NCBI GenBank assembly: GCA_030584065.1 | Contig: CP129489.1 | Location: 1,574,640 to 1,638,639, forward strand | Length of the DNA: 64,000 nucleotides | Reading direction: 5' to 3' | DNA from: Flavobacteriales bacterium | GTDB taxonomy: Bacteria > Bacteroidota > Bacteroidia > Flavobacteriales_F > PHOS-HE28 | Position numbers and translations under genes: made by a program | The notes under the pieces: model-generated | Databases searched by the model: none | What the model saw: the letters and a program-made list of their open reading frames with translations, nothing else | What the model was told of the DNA's origin: nothing | In this document: positions 36,250 through 43,712 of the stretch, piece after piece | How the letters are laid out: each line of letters starts with the position of its first letter | How positions within the stretch are numbered: the stretch's first letter is position 1

Positions 36250-36696
36250 TCAGGGGCTCGGCCGCACCTTGGTCTGCATGCGTGTCCGCACCTTGCTGTA
36301 GCCGATTCGGCCGGGCTCCCAGGCTGATGATCGCATCGCGGCGCACTCGACCCTGCGGTTGAGCCCCGTGCAGCCTCCCTTCACCACCTGCGCATCGGTG
36401 ATGGTGCCGTCGCGTTCAACGGTATAGCGGAGCACCAATGCACTCTGTGCGGCGCACTGGCGGACCGTGGTATCCGCCGGGCAGCCTTCCATCCGCAGTA
36501 AGGCCTCCGTCCATCGCTCCAGCCCTTCCGTGCAGCGCGGTTCGATATCCAGTTCGCGGAGGGAGTAGAGCGCCAGCGTGTCCGGTACCGTACCTATGCG
36601 ATGCGTGCTCCGGCCTACCGGAATCCGCACCCCGATGCCGAACTGCGCGCTGGCTTCCACCGCCATCAGCACAAGCAGGAGGAAGGTGAATCGCAT
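36250..36696 (-). CDS. Small exported protein with TonB-C-like domain
   Basis: 148 residues from ATG 36696 with a signal peptide (MRFTFLLLVLMAVEASAQ). The C-terminal 60 residues (ALVLRYTVERDGTITDAQVV, then GCTGLNRRVECAAMRSSAWE) follow the TonB C-terminal pattern, with an Asp-Gly turn and a conserved Trp before a Pro/Gly segment. There is no N-terminal membrane anchor or Pro-rich spanner, so it is not a full TonB. Such free TonB-C proteins are frequent in Bacteroidota. Four Cys may form disulfides. TAACTTTG three bases upstream indicates a leaderless message. Confidence 0.72.
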   Translation of the reverse strand: MRFTFLLLVLMAVEASAQFGIGVRIPVGRSTHRIGTVPDTLALYSLRELDIEPRCTEGLERWTEALLRMEGCPADTTVRQCAAQSALVLRYTVERDGTITDAQVVKGGCTGLNRRVECAAMRSSAWEPGRIGYSKVRTRMQTKVRPSP

Positions 36697-36699
36697 GAC

Positions 36700-36707
36700 C
36701 AAAGTTA
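36700..36707 (-). promoter_or_regulatory. -7 element (TAACTTTG) of the TonB-C-like gene
   Basis: An exact TAnnTTTG match only three bases from the ATG, the shortest spacing in the window. It is 22 bases from the oppositely directed TACATTTG element of the dioxygenase gene. Confidence 0.65.
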
Positions 36708-36729
36708 GGCCTGCGGAAGAGGCCCCGGC

Positions 36730-36737
36730 TACATTTG
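36730..36737 (+). promoter_or_regulatory. -7 element (TACATTTG) of tryptophan 2,3-dioxygenase
   Basis: An exact TAnnTTTG match, 25 bases before ATG 36763 and 55 bases before ATG 36793. Confidence 0.6.
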
Positions 36738-36762
36738 GCCGCAACCCCGCCTGCATGCGCAC

Positions 36763-37794
36763 ATGAGCGCGCGCATCCGGGCACCAGCGCGCATGAGCAA
36801 CGTCTATTACCCCGACTACCTCCAGCTCGACAAGATCCTGGAGGCTCAGCATCCCGAGAGCGCCAAGCATGGAGAGCCGGCGCACGACGAGATGCTCTTC
36901 ATCATCATCCACCAGAGCTACGAGCTGTGGTTCAAGCAGGTGCTGCATGAGGTGGGCAGCGTGATGGCGCTCTTCGCGGATGGGCATATCGACGACAACG
37001 CCGGCGAGCTCAGCATCGCGGTGCACCGCCTGAGCCGGGTGCATACCATCCTGCAGGTGCTGGTGCAGAAGATCGACATCCTGGAGACGTTGACGCCGCT
37101 GGACTTCCTGGACTTCCGCGACATGCTGCGCCCTGCGAGCGGGTTCCAGAGCATGCAGTTCAAGATCCTGGAGGCGAAGCTGGGCCTTCGCATGGAGCAG
37201 CGCTTCGGCAAGCAGTACTACACCAGCCAGCTGAAGCCCGAGCACAAGGCGGAGATCGAGGCGCTCGAGGGACAGCCCACCTTCCTCGACCTGATCAACG
37301 GCTGGCTGGGGCGCATGCCTTATTTCGACGCGCGCTACTGGCCGCAGGGCGAAGCGCCGCTCTGGGACCGGTTGAAGGGCATCTACGCCGCATCATTGGT
37401 GCAGGGCGAAGAGGGCAATCTGGCCCTGTGGGAGAAGCTCTTCGAGACCGGCGAGGGCCGCCGCCTCACCCCGGCCGCCGCACGCAGCGCCGTCTTCATC
37501 ATGCTCTACCGCGACGAGCCCATCCTGCAGATGCCCTTCCGCCTGCTGGAATGCCTGCTCGATATCGACGAGGCGCTGGCCACCTGGCGCTACCGCCACA
37601 TGAGCATGGTGCACCGGACCATCGGCCTGCGCGTGGGCACGGGCGGAAGCACGGGCAAGCAATACCTGGCCGGTGCGCTCCACAGCCACCATATCTTCCA
37701 GGAGCTCGCGGACCTCAGCAGCTTCCTCTTCCAGCGCCAGCGGCTCCCGCCCCTGCCCCAGCAGCTGCGCAGCGCATTGCGCTTCCAGCCTTGA
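36763..37794 (+). CDS. Tryptophan 2,3-dioxygenase
   Basis: 343 residues from ATG 36763; ATG 36793 (MSNVYYPDYLQLD) also fits the family and may be the true start. Signatures of the heme enzyme are HDEMLFIIIHQSYELWFKQV, the FQSMQFKILEAKLG segment, and YRHMSMVHRTIGLRVGTGG followed by STGKQYLAGAL. The His in VHRTIG is the expected heme ligand, and Arg and Ser/Thr positions for substrate binding are present. The enzyme opens the indole ring of L-tryptophan to N-formylkynurenine. No other kynurenine pathway gene is adjacent, so the rest must be elsewhere. Confidence 0.94.
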   Translation: MSARIRAPARMSNVYYPDYLQLDKILEAQHPESAKHGEPAHDEMLFIIIHQSYELWFKQVLHEVGSVMALFADGHIDDNAGELSIAVHRLSRVHTILQVLVQKIDILETLTPLDFLDFRDMLRPASGFQSMQFKILEAKLGLRMEQRFGKQYYTSQLKPEHKAEIEALEGQPTFLDLINGWLGRMPYFDARYWPQGEAPLWDRLKGIYAASLVQGEEGNLALWEKLFETGEGRRLTPAAARSAVFIMLYRDEPILQMPFRLLECLLDIDEALATWRYRHMSMVHRTIGLRVGTGGSTGKQYLAGALHSHHIFQELADLSSFLFQRQRLPPLPQQLRSALRFQP

Positions 37795-37932
37795 ACTGCG
37801 GCGCGCAGAACGACTTGCGCGAGGCGCCCATCGCCCTCCCCCGCGGAGCTTGACACGGCGGGAGCGGTGCAGGCTTATTCCCCTGCGACGAAAGCCTGCG
37901 GCGATGCCCTTGAGCGCTCATCATGCGGTTGC

Positions 37933-38007
37933 GCCAGGCACCGGTATACAAATCCTCCGCGCGACGGTCCTATCCTGCCTCATTGCCGGTGAGCCATGGT
38001 GCCTGGC
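37933..38007. repeat. 10-bp inverted repeat with 55-base spacer
   Basis: GCCAGGCACC at 37933-37942 and its exact complement GGTGCCTGGC at 37998-38007, in the 227-base gap between the convergent dioxygenase and cmk genes. It could close a long stem-loop in either transcript. Nothing else is recognised in this gap. Confidence 0.5.
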
Positions 38008-38021
38008 CCCCCACGTGGCTG

Positions 38022-38723
38022 TCACTCCTGCCCCACGCGGGCAAGCACCCCTAGTACGATGTCCAGCGCCTTCACGAACTGCTGCTCCGCGGTGATGTCG
38101 CTGTTGTCGATCTCCACCGCATCCGGCGCCTTCACGAGTGGGTCGGCGGCGCGGGTGGTATCATCCTCATCGCGCCGGGCGATGTTCTCCAGCACGCTGG
38201 CGTAGTCCACCTCGACACCTTTCTGCTTCAGCTCGTGATAACGGCGCTGGGCGCGCACCTCGGGCCGAGCGGTCATGTAGAGCTTCACCTCCGCATCAGG
38301 GAACACCACGGTGCCGATATCGCGCCCATCCATCACCACGCCCTTGTCACGCCCGAACGCCTGCTGCAGCCGCACGAGCTTGGCCCGCACCTCGGGCACC
38401 GGGCTCACCAGGGTCACGTGCCGGCTCACCTCCATGCCACGGATCTCGCGCTCCACGTTGCGGCCGTTGAGGTAGGTCGCGCTGCGATCGGCCAACGGGT
38501 CGTGCTGAAAGCGGATGTCGATGCCATCGAGCGCATCGAGGAGGCCTTCGCGGTCGAGCCGGCCATCGCGCACCAGGCCGTGCTCGATCACGTAGAGCGC
38601 CACGGCCCTGTACATGGCGCCGCTATCGATGTAGGTATAGCCGAGGTGGGCCGCCAGCTGCTTGGCCAGGGTGCTCTTTCCGCAAGAGGAGAAGCCGTCG
38701 ATGGCGATCGTGATGCGATTCAT
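38022..38723 (-). CDS. cmk: Cytidylate kinase
   Basis: 233 residues. The P-loop DGFSSCGKSTLA is near the start, followed by YIDSGAMYRAVAL, the CMP-binding insert, VVMDGRDIGTVVFPDAEVK and the LID-region Arg pair (RAQRRYHEL). It phosphorylates CMP and dCMP. It lies 43 bases downstream of porQ on the same strand; this porQ-cmk neighbourhood is often seen in Bacteroidota. Full length, with no unusual residues. Confidence 0.96.
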   Translation of the reverse strand: MNRITIAIDGFSSCGKSTLAKQLAAHLGYTYIDSGAMYRAVALYVIEHGLVRDGRLDREGLLDALDGIDIRFQHDPLADRSATYLNGRNVEREIRGMEVSRHVTLVSPVPEVRAKLVRLQQAFGRDKGVVMDGRDIGTVVFPDAEVKLYMTARPEVRAQRRYHELKQKGVEVDYASVLENIARRDEDDTTRAADPLVKAPDAVEIDNSDITAEQQFVKALDIVLGVLARVGQE

Positions 38724-38766
38724 CCGGGCCCCAATGATAGCGCAGGGCGCCGTGATGCAGGCGGGA

Positions 38767-39807
38767 TCAGACGCCCTCCTTGCGGAAATCGGAGAAGCGC
38801 ACCGCCAGCGTGATGGTGTTGCTGATGCCGGCCAGGTGCAGCTGCGAGAAGCCGTAGCTCAGGTGCACCTTGCTCACCCGCAGGCCGAGCCCGAAGCTCA
38901 GGCCCACGGCCCCTGGCCGGTTGTCAACCTGCATTTCGTAGCGGGTCCTGAAGTTGTAGGCTACACGGAGCATGAAATTCCTGCTCAGCAGGATCTCGGC
39001 GCTGGGGACGGCATGCAGCAGCGCCTTTCGCGCATTGGAGATCTTCTTCTCCACCACTTCGCCTGTAGTGGGGTCGATCTGCGCGCTGGCGGTCGGATCC
39101 TCGTAGGTGAGGTCCCAGCGCTGCAGCTCCTCCAGCATCAGGCCGAGCCGGAACGGCGCGTGCTTGAACTTGTAGGTGACCCCCAGCTGCACCTGGAAGG
39201 GCAGGTCCTCGTATTCGTCGGAATAGCGATTGGTCTGCCGCCCGATGTTGCGCAGCATGGCCGCCACGGTAAGCCCGATGGAGCGCTTGGTGAAGACCCC
39301 GCCCACGTCGAGCGCCACGCCTGAGGCGGTATACGCTTCGAGGTTGCTGGTGATGAACTTGGCATTGGCGCCGATGCTGAAGAGGCTGTCGATGGCGCGG
39401 CCGGCCCCGACCTGCAGTACGTACTCGCCGGCACGGAACTCGCCCAGCTCATGCCCCACCTCATCGGTACGCGTGAAGCTCCCGTAATCCACGTACTGCA
39501 CCGTGCCCGAGAAGGTGGTCCGGATGCTGTCGAAGTGATGGCCGTAACTCGCGTATCCGATGTTGATGCCGTCGATGTAAGGCAGGTAGCTCAGGGCCGC
39601 CTGCTTCCCCATCTCGGAGTTGAGCAGTGCGGGGTTGAATATGCCCAGGTTGAGGTCGTTGTCCTGCACCGCGATGTAGTTGCCGCCGAGGGCGGAGACC
39701 CGTGCTGAGGAAGGGACATCCAGCACGCGGAATACCTGCTGGCCGCCCAATTGGGCCGCCGAGGTGAGGTGCAGCAGGAAGAGGCAGGGGAGTATGGCTC
39801 GTCGCAT
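38767..39807 (-). CDS. porQ: Type IX secretion system protein PorQ
   Basis: 346 residues from ATG 39807 with a signal peptide (MRRAILPCLFLLHLTSAAQ). The remainder is a series of amphipathic beta-strands typical of the PorV/PorQ outer-membrane barrel group. It has the family start QQVFRVLDVPSSARVSALGG, the NPALLNSEM segment and the final HLSYGFSQLHLAGISNT. PorQ works with the T9SS attachment complex that delivers sorting-domain proteins to the surface, of which this window encodes several. TACCTTCG lies 12 bases upstream. It is divergent from the SPOR-module genes. Confidence 0.92.
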   Translation of the reverse strand: MRRAILPCLFLLHLTSAAQLGGQQVFRVLDVPSSARVSALGGNYIAVQDNDLNLGIFNPALLNSEMGKQAALSYLPYIDGINIGYASYGHHFDSIRTTFSGTVQYVDYGSFTRTDEVGHELGEFRAGEYVLQVGAGRAIDSLFSIGANAKFITSNLEAYTASGVALDVGGVFTKRSIGLTVAAMLRNIGRQTNRYSDEYEDLPFQVQLGVTYKFKHAPFRLGLMLEELQRWDLTYEDPTASAQIDPTTGEVVEKKISNARKALLHAVPSAEILLSRNFMLRVAYNFRTRYEMQVDNRPGAVGLSFGLGLRVSKVHLSYGFSQLHLAGISNTITLAVRFSDFRKEGV

Positions 39808-39819
39808 CCGGGTGGGGAA

Positions 39820-39827
39820 CGAAGGTA
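39820..39827 (-). promoter_or_regulatory. -7 element (TACCTTCG) of porQ-cmk
   Basis: TAnnTTCG, 12 bases before the porQ ATG. It also excludes the longer in-frame start at 39987. Confidence 0.55.
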
Positions 39828-39942
39828 GCGCGCGGGTATTGTCCGCCGGCCCCGGTCCCAACGCCTTCGCGGGCGCCTTGTTCAACACCGGCCTGTTGGA
39901 ATAAGCGCCTGAGCCCCTGCCCTTCGCCGCGGGCACCCCGGA

Positions 39943-39950
39943 TACTTTTG
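39943..39950 (+). promoter_or_regulatory. -7 element (TACTTTTG) of the SPOR-module genes
   Basis: An exact TAnnTTTG match, 54 bases before ATG 40005 and directed away from porQ. Confidence 0.6.
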
Positions 39951-40004
39951 ATCGCGAGCCTGCGCAGGACCCTTTCCGCTTGCGCACCTGACCCAGACCG
40001 CACC

Positions 40005-41447
40005 ATGGTGAACCAACTCGTCCTGTTGATCAACGTGGTCGGCATCCTGCTCGTGGATGCCTTCCTCGCCGCCAACCTCAGCATCACCCAGAATGTGCCG
40101 GCCGCCTTGGCACCAGGCAGCGAGGTGAAGGTGACGGTCACGGTGGAGAAGGGCGACCTCACGGGCTTCGCCAAGCTGCAGATCGACCTGCCCGATGGCC
40201 TTACGGCCACCGCCATCGAGACCAAGGGCGCCTCCTTCACCTTCTCCGACGGCAAGGCCAAGTTCATCTGGATGTCGCTGCCCGCCTCGCCCACCTTCAA
40301 GGTCACTTACACCCTCTCCGCCGCCGCGAATGCCTCCGGTATAAAGACCATCAACGGCCGCCTTTCCTACATCGAGGACAATGAGCGCAAGGTGTTCGAA
40401 TTGCCCGCCAGCACGGTGGACCTCGGCGCTCCGGGCGCGGTGGCCGCCATCACCCAGCCGATAACGGCGGAAGACCCGACGGCCAATGACGTGGTGAGCG
40501 CAGCTGGCGCCGCCCCCGTGGGCACCATCCCCGTGATGGTGATCGACGATGCCAGCGGCGTGGCCCCGATCCAGGGCGCCGGTGGCGTGACCGGCCAACG
40601 GACCATCACACCCGTCACCGAGAAGGAGATGCTGGTGGAAGTGGTGGTCAGCAAGGGGAGCATCCGCGGATTCGGCAAGCTGCAGGAGGTCATCCCGCAG
40701 GGATTCACGGCCATGGAGAAGAACAGCGCCGAGGCCATCTTCACCACACAGGACCGCATCGTGAAGTTCGTTTGGCTCAATCTGCCCGCGAGCAGCGAAG
40801 TGAAGATCGTCTACAAGCTGCGCGCGAACGAGCGTCCTGATGGGGAGTACACCATCGATGGGGAGTTCGGCTACCTGCTCAACGACGAGACCCAGAAGGC
40901 CGTGCTCGGCAGCAGCAAGTTCATCGTGGGCGCCCGGGCGTTCGAGGCGCTCGCCCAGGACACCAGCTCCATGGGACAGCAGGAGGTGGAGGACCCCGAA
41001 TTGGCCTTGCGCCTGAAGGAGGAGGCTGAGCGCAAGGCCCGCGCCGAGGCAGAGGCCCGTGCCGCTGAGGCCGTGAAGCCCGTGGTGAAGGAGAAGCCCG
41101 AGACCGCAACGGCCGCTCAGCAGCCCAAGGCCGCCGGACGCATCCCGGCACCTGAGAAAGGCGTTACCTACAAGGTGCAGATCACCGCAGCGCACCGCGA
41201 GGTGGGGAAGGCCTACTTCAAGGCGCGCCACAACTACGGCGGCGACTTCCAGATCGAGCGGCATCAGGGCTGGATCAAGTATGTAACCGGCAGCTATGCC
41301 GAGTACAAGGATGCCCGCGATCAGCGCGTGGGCTACGTGCAGGCCGGCCACAACTTCCCCGGCCCGTTCGTAACGGCCTACAACAATGGCGAGCGCATCA
41401 CCGTGCAGGAGGCCCTCCTGATCACCAAGCAGCAGTGGGTGCAATGA
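40005..41447 (+). CDS. Exported protein with two immunoglobulin-like domains and a SPOR-like module
   Basis: 480 residues from ATG 40005. A hydrophobic N-terminus (MVNQLVLLINVVGILLVDAF) could be a signal peptide or anchor. Two homologous beta domains follow (about 22-140 and 200-305), each with a GFAKLQxxxPxGFTA pattern and a WxxLPAS segment. Then comes a Glu/Ala/Lys-rich helical linker (about 325-385) and a final SPOR-like module (VTYKVQITAAHREVGKAYF, then WIKYVTGSYAEYKDA and FVTAYNNGERI). Classical SPOR domains bind denuded peptidoglycan. It is probably co-transcribed with the next gene, ten bases on. I know of no named function. Confidence 0.75.
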   Translation: MVNQLVLLINVVGILLVDAFLAANLSITQNVPAALAPGSEVKVTVTVEKGDLTGFAKLQIDLPDGLTATAIETKGASFTFSDGKAKFIWMSLPASPTFKVTYTLSAAANASGIKTINGRLSYIEDNERKVFELPASTVDLGAPGAVAAITQPITAEDPTANDVVSAAGAAPVGTIPVMVIDDASGVAPIQGAGGVTGQRTITPVTEKEMLVEVVVSKGSIRGFGKLQEVIPQGFTAMEKNSAEAIFTTQDRIVKFVWLNLPASSEVKIVYKLRANERPDGEYTIDGEFGYLLNDETQKAVLGSSKFIVGARAFEALAQDTSSMGQQEVEDPELALRLKEEAERKARAEAEARAAEAVKPVVKEKPETATAAQQPKAAGRIPAPEKGVTYKVQITAAHREVGKAYFKARHNYGGDFQIERHQGWIKYVTGSYAEYKDARDQRVGYVQAGHNFPGPFVTAYNNGERITVQEALLITKQQWVQ

Positions 41448-41457
41448 TCCGGACCTG

Positions 41458-43563
41458 ATGCGCAGCCACCGCTCGGTCCTGTCGTCATCCTTGTGCCGCG
41501 TCGCCGGCATCGCAGCCCTCTTCGCCCTTCCCTATCTCGCCTGCGGGCAATCCGACAGCCTCTCCGCCCCTCCAGTCCAGCAGCCGCCTGCGTCCGCCGC
41601 GCTCAAGCCCGGACGATTCCTGCCCACCATCGGCCTTGGCGCGGGCATGTTCGCCTTCTACGGCGATGTGGGAAACGACCACGCGGGCCGCTCGCCGCTG
41701 GTCACGCGGCCGGGATACGAGATCCGCGCATCCGCTCCGATCACCGATTGGCTCGAGGCCGACCTCTATGCACTGCATGGCCGCTTGGGCGTCAATGAGC
41801 GCGACTTCCGGCGCAACCTCAACTTCGAATCGCGGATCACCATCGGCGGCTTCCAGTTCCGGTACAACTTCCTGCAGCTCCTGAACCGCGACCGCGTAGT
41901 GGAGCCCTACCTCAACGCAGGCTTCGAGAGCGTGGAGTTCCTCACGAAGACGGACCTCTTCGACGCGCAGGGACGCCGTTATCATTATTGGGATGACGGC
42001 ACCATCCGCGACATCGCGGAGGATGCTCCGGATGCGGCGAACGCCGTGGAGATTCAGCGCGACTACCGCTACGAGACCGATGTGCGCGAATTGAATGCCG
42101 ACGGCTTCGGGAAGTACCTGGAGCGCACTTGGGCCGTGCCCGTGGGGATCGGCGCCCGCATGGACATCGGATCCGGGCTCGACCTCCGCATCGGCACCAC
42201 CCTTCACCTCACCTTCAGCGACCTGGTGGACGGCGTCACGGACAAGAGCGTGGGCGACCGGCAGGGCAAGGCCGGGAACGACCGCTTCCTCTTCAGCTCC
42301 GTGAGCCTGGGGTATGCCATTCCCATGGAGCGCAAGCCGAAGCCGCTGCGCTTCACCACACCGCTCAGCAATGAGCAGCTCGATGTGATCGTGCTCAACG
42401 ACGATGAGGACGGCGATGGCGTGAAGGACTTCCACGACCGCTGCCCGGGCACGCCTGCCGGGGTGAAGGTGGACGCCTTCGGCTGCGCCTTGGACGGCGA
42501 CGGGGACGGGGTGCCCGACGACCGGGACGACGAGCTCAACTCCGCACCGGGGGCGCTGGTGGATGGTCGCGGCGTCACCCTCAGCGAGGAGGCGCTGCTG
42601 AAGGCATGGCTCAATTGGAAGGACAGCGCGAACGTGAACATCGTCACCTCCCGGGTGGAGAGCTTCGGCCCAAAGCGCGAGAAGCCACCGGTCAAGCGGG
42701 TCTACGTGGTGAAGGTGGGCACCCACACCGAGGGCATCAGCGAGGAGATGATCCAGCGCATCCTGAGCATCCCGGATGTGCGCACCATCGAGAAAGGCGA
42801 CACCACCTACTACGTCGTGGGCAGCTACGATGCCATCCCGGAAGCGCTTCGCCGGGAGCTCGAGCTGAAGGGCATGGGCATCGAGAGCGTGGTAATGGCC
42901 GAGGAGGGCGGAAGGCTCATCGATGTGAGCAAGGAGACCGCTGCGGAGCGCGCCAAGATGGCGGGCATGGGTGCGGGCGATGACAGCCGCGATGTCATCA
43001 TACGCGTGCAGCTGGGCGCCTTCCGCAACAAGCTCTCGAAGAACATCTTCGGAGGGATCAAAGACCTCGTGGTCATCAATGGCGACGATGGCCTCACGCG
43101 TTACTACACCGGGTCATTCAAGGAGGTGAACCCTGCCGCTGCGCACCGCGTGCAGATGCTCACCCAAGGGTTCGAGGGCGCCTTCCTGGTGGCCTTCCGC
43201 GAGGGAAAGCGCATCACCATGAAGGAAGCCGGCGCCCAGGTGCTGCGGCCCGAGGACCTCAGCACGCGGGTGACCCCCGGCAGCGTGGCGCGCGATAAAG
43301 TGCGCTACCGGGTGCAGGTGGCCACCTTCGCCGGGAACGTCCCCATGGAGACCATGGACAAGCTGCTCGGCCTCGGCGACCTGGAACCGGTGACCAGTGA
43401 CCAGACCACGCGCTACTTCTATGGCAGCTTCGTGGAGCGCGGAGAAGCCGACGAGGCCATGCAGGCCATCCGGGCGAAGGGCTTCATTGATGCCTTCGTG
43501 GTGGGATCGGTCAACGGCGTGATCACGCCGGCCGAGGATGCGGACAGCCTGATCGGGAAGTAA
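41458..43563 (+). CDS. Outer-membrane barrel with Asp repeats and three SPOR-like modules
   Basis: 701 residues with a signal peptide ending near LACGQ. Residues about 50-290 alternate polar and hydrophobic positions like an outer-membrane beta-barrel (PTIGLGAGMFAFYGDVGND to FSSVSLGYAIPMERKP). Next come thrombospondin-type-3 Asp motifs (DDEDGDGVKDFHDRCPGTPA, DGDGDGVPDDRDD), as in OmpA-like proteins. Where OmpA would have its peptidoglycan domain there are three SPOR-like modules: KRVYVVKVGTHTEG, VIIRVQLGAFRNKLS and VRYRVQVATFAGNVP, each with a TxYYxGSF-type strand. This suggests an outer membrane to cell wall tether. It forms a two-gene unit with the preceding protein. Confidence 0.78.
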   Translation: MRSHRSVLSSSLCRVAGIAALFALPYLACGQSDSLSAPPVQQPPASAALKPGRFLPTIGLGAGMFAFYGDVGNDHAGRSPLVTRPGYEIRASAPITDWLEADLYALHGRLGVNERDFRRNLNFESRITIGGFQFRYNFLQLLNRDRVVEPYLNAGFESVEFLTKTDLFDAQGRRYHYWDDGTIRDIAEDAPDAANAVEIQRDYRYETDVRELNADGFGKYLERTWAVPVGIGARMDIGSGLDLRIGTTLHLTFSDLVDGVTDKSVGDRQGKAGNDRFLFSSVSLGYAIPMERKPKPLRFTTPLSNEQLDVIVLNDDEDGDGVKDFHDRCPGTPAGVKVDAFGCALDGDGDGVPDDRDDELNSAPGALVDGRGVTLSEEALLKAWLNWKDSANVNIVTSRVESFGPKREKPPVKRVYVVKVGTHTEGISEEMIQRILSIPDVRTIEKGDTTYYVVGSYDAIPEALRRELELKGMGIESVVMAEEGGRLIDVSKETAAERAKMAGMGAGDDSRDVIIRVQLGAFRNKLSKNIFGGIKDLVVINGDDGLTRYYTGSFKEVNPAAAHRVQMLTQGFEGAFLVAFREGKRITMKEAGAQVLRPEDLSTRVTPGSVARDKVRYRVQVATFAGNVPMETMDKLLGLGDLEPVTSDQTTRYFYGSFVERGEADEAMQAIRAKGFIDAFVVGSVNGVITPAEDADSLIGK

Positions 43564-43686
43564 GGCCGGGCAGAAGGCGGCCGCAGCCCTGCACAGTGTC
43601 CATCGATTTCCCGCAATGGCCGCAATAGCGCAAGCGGTGCCGCCGTTGCACCGGTCGTAGCGCGTACGCCATGGGACCCGCACCGC

Positions 43687-43694
43687 TACTTTCA
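43687..43694 (+). promoter_or_regulatory. -7 element (TACTTTCA) of the alpha-2-macroglobulin gene
   Basis: The TAnnTTYR form, 18 bases before ATG 43713. Confidence 0.5.
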
Positions 43695-43712
43695 CCACCT
43701 CTTCCTACCACC

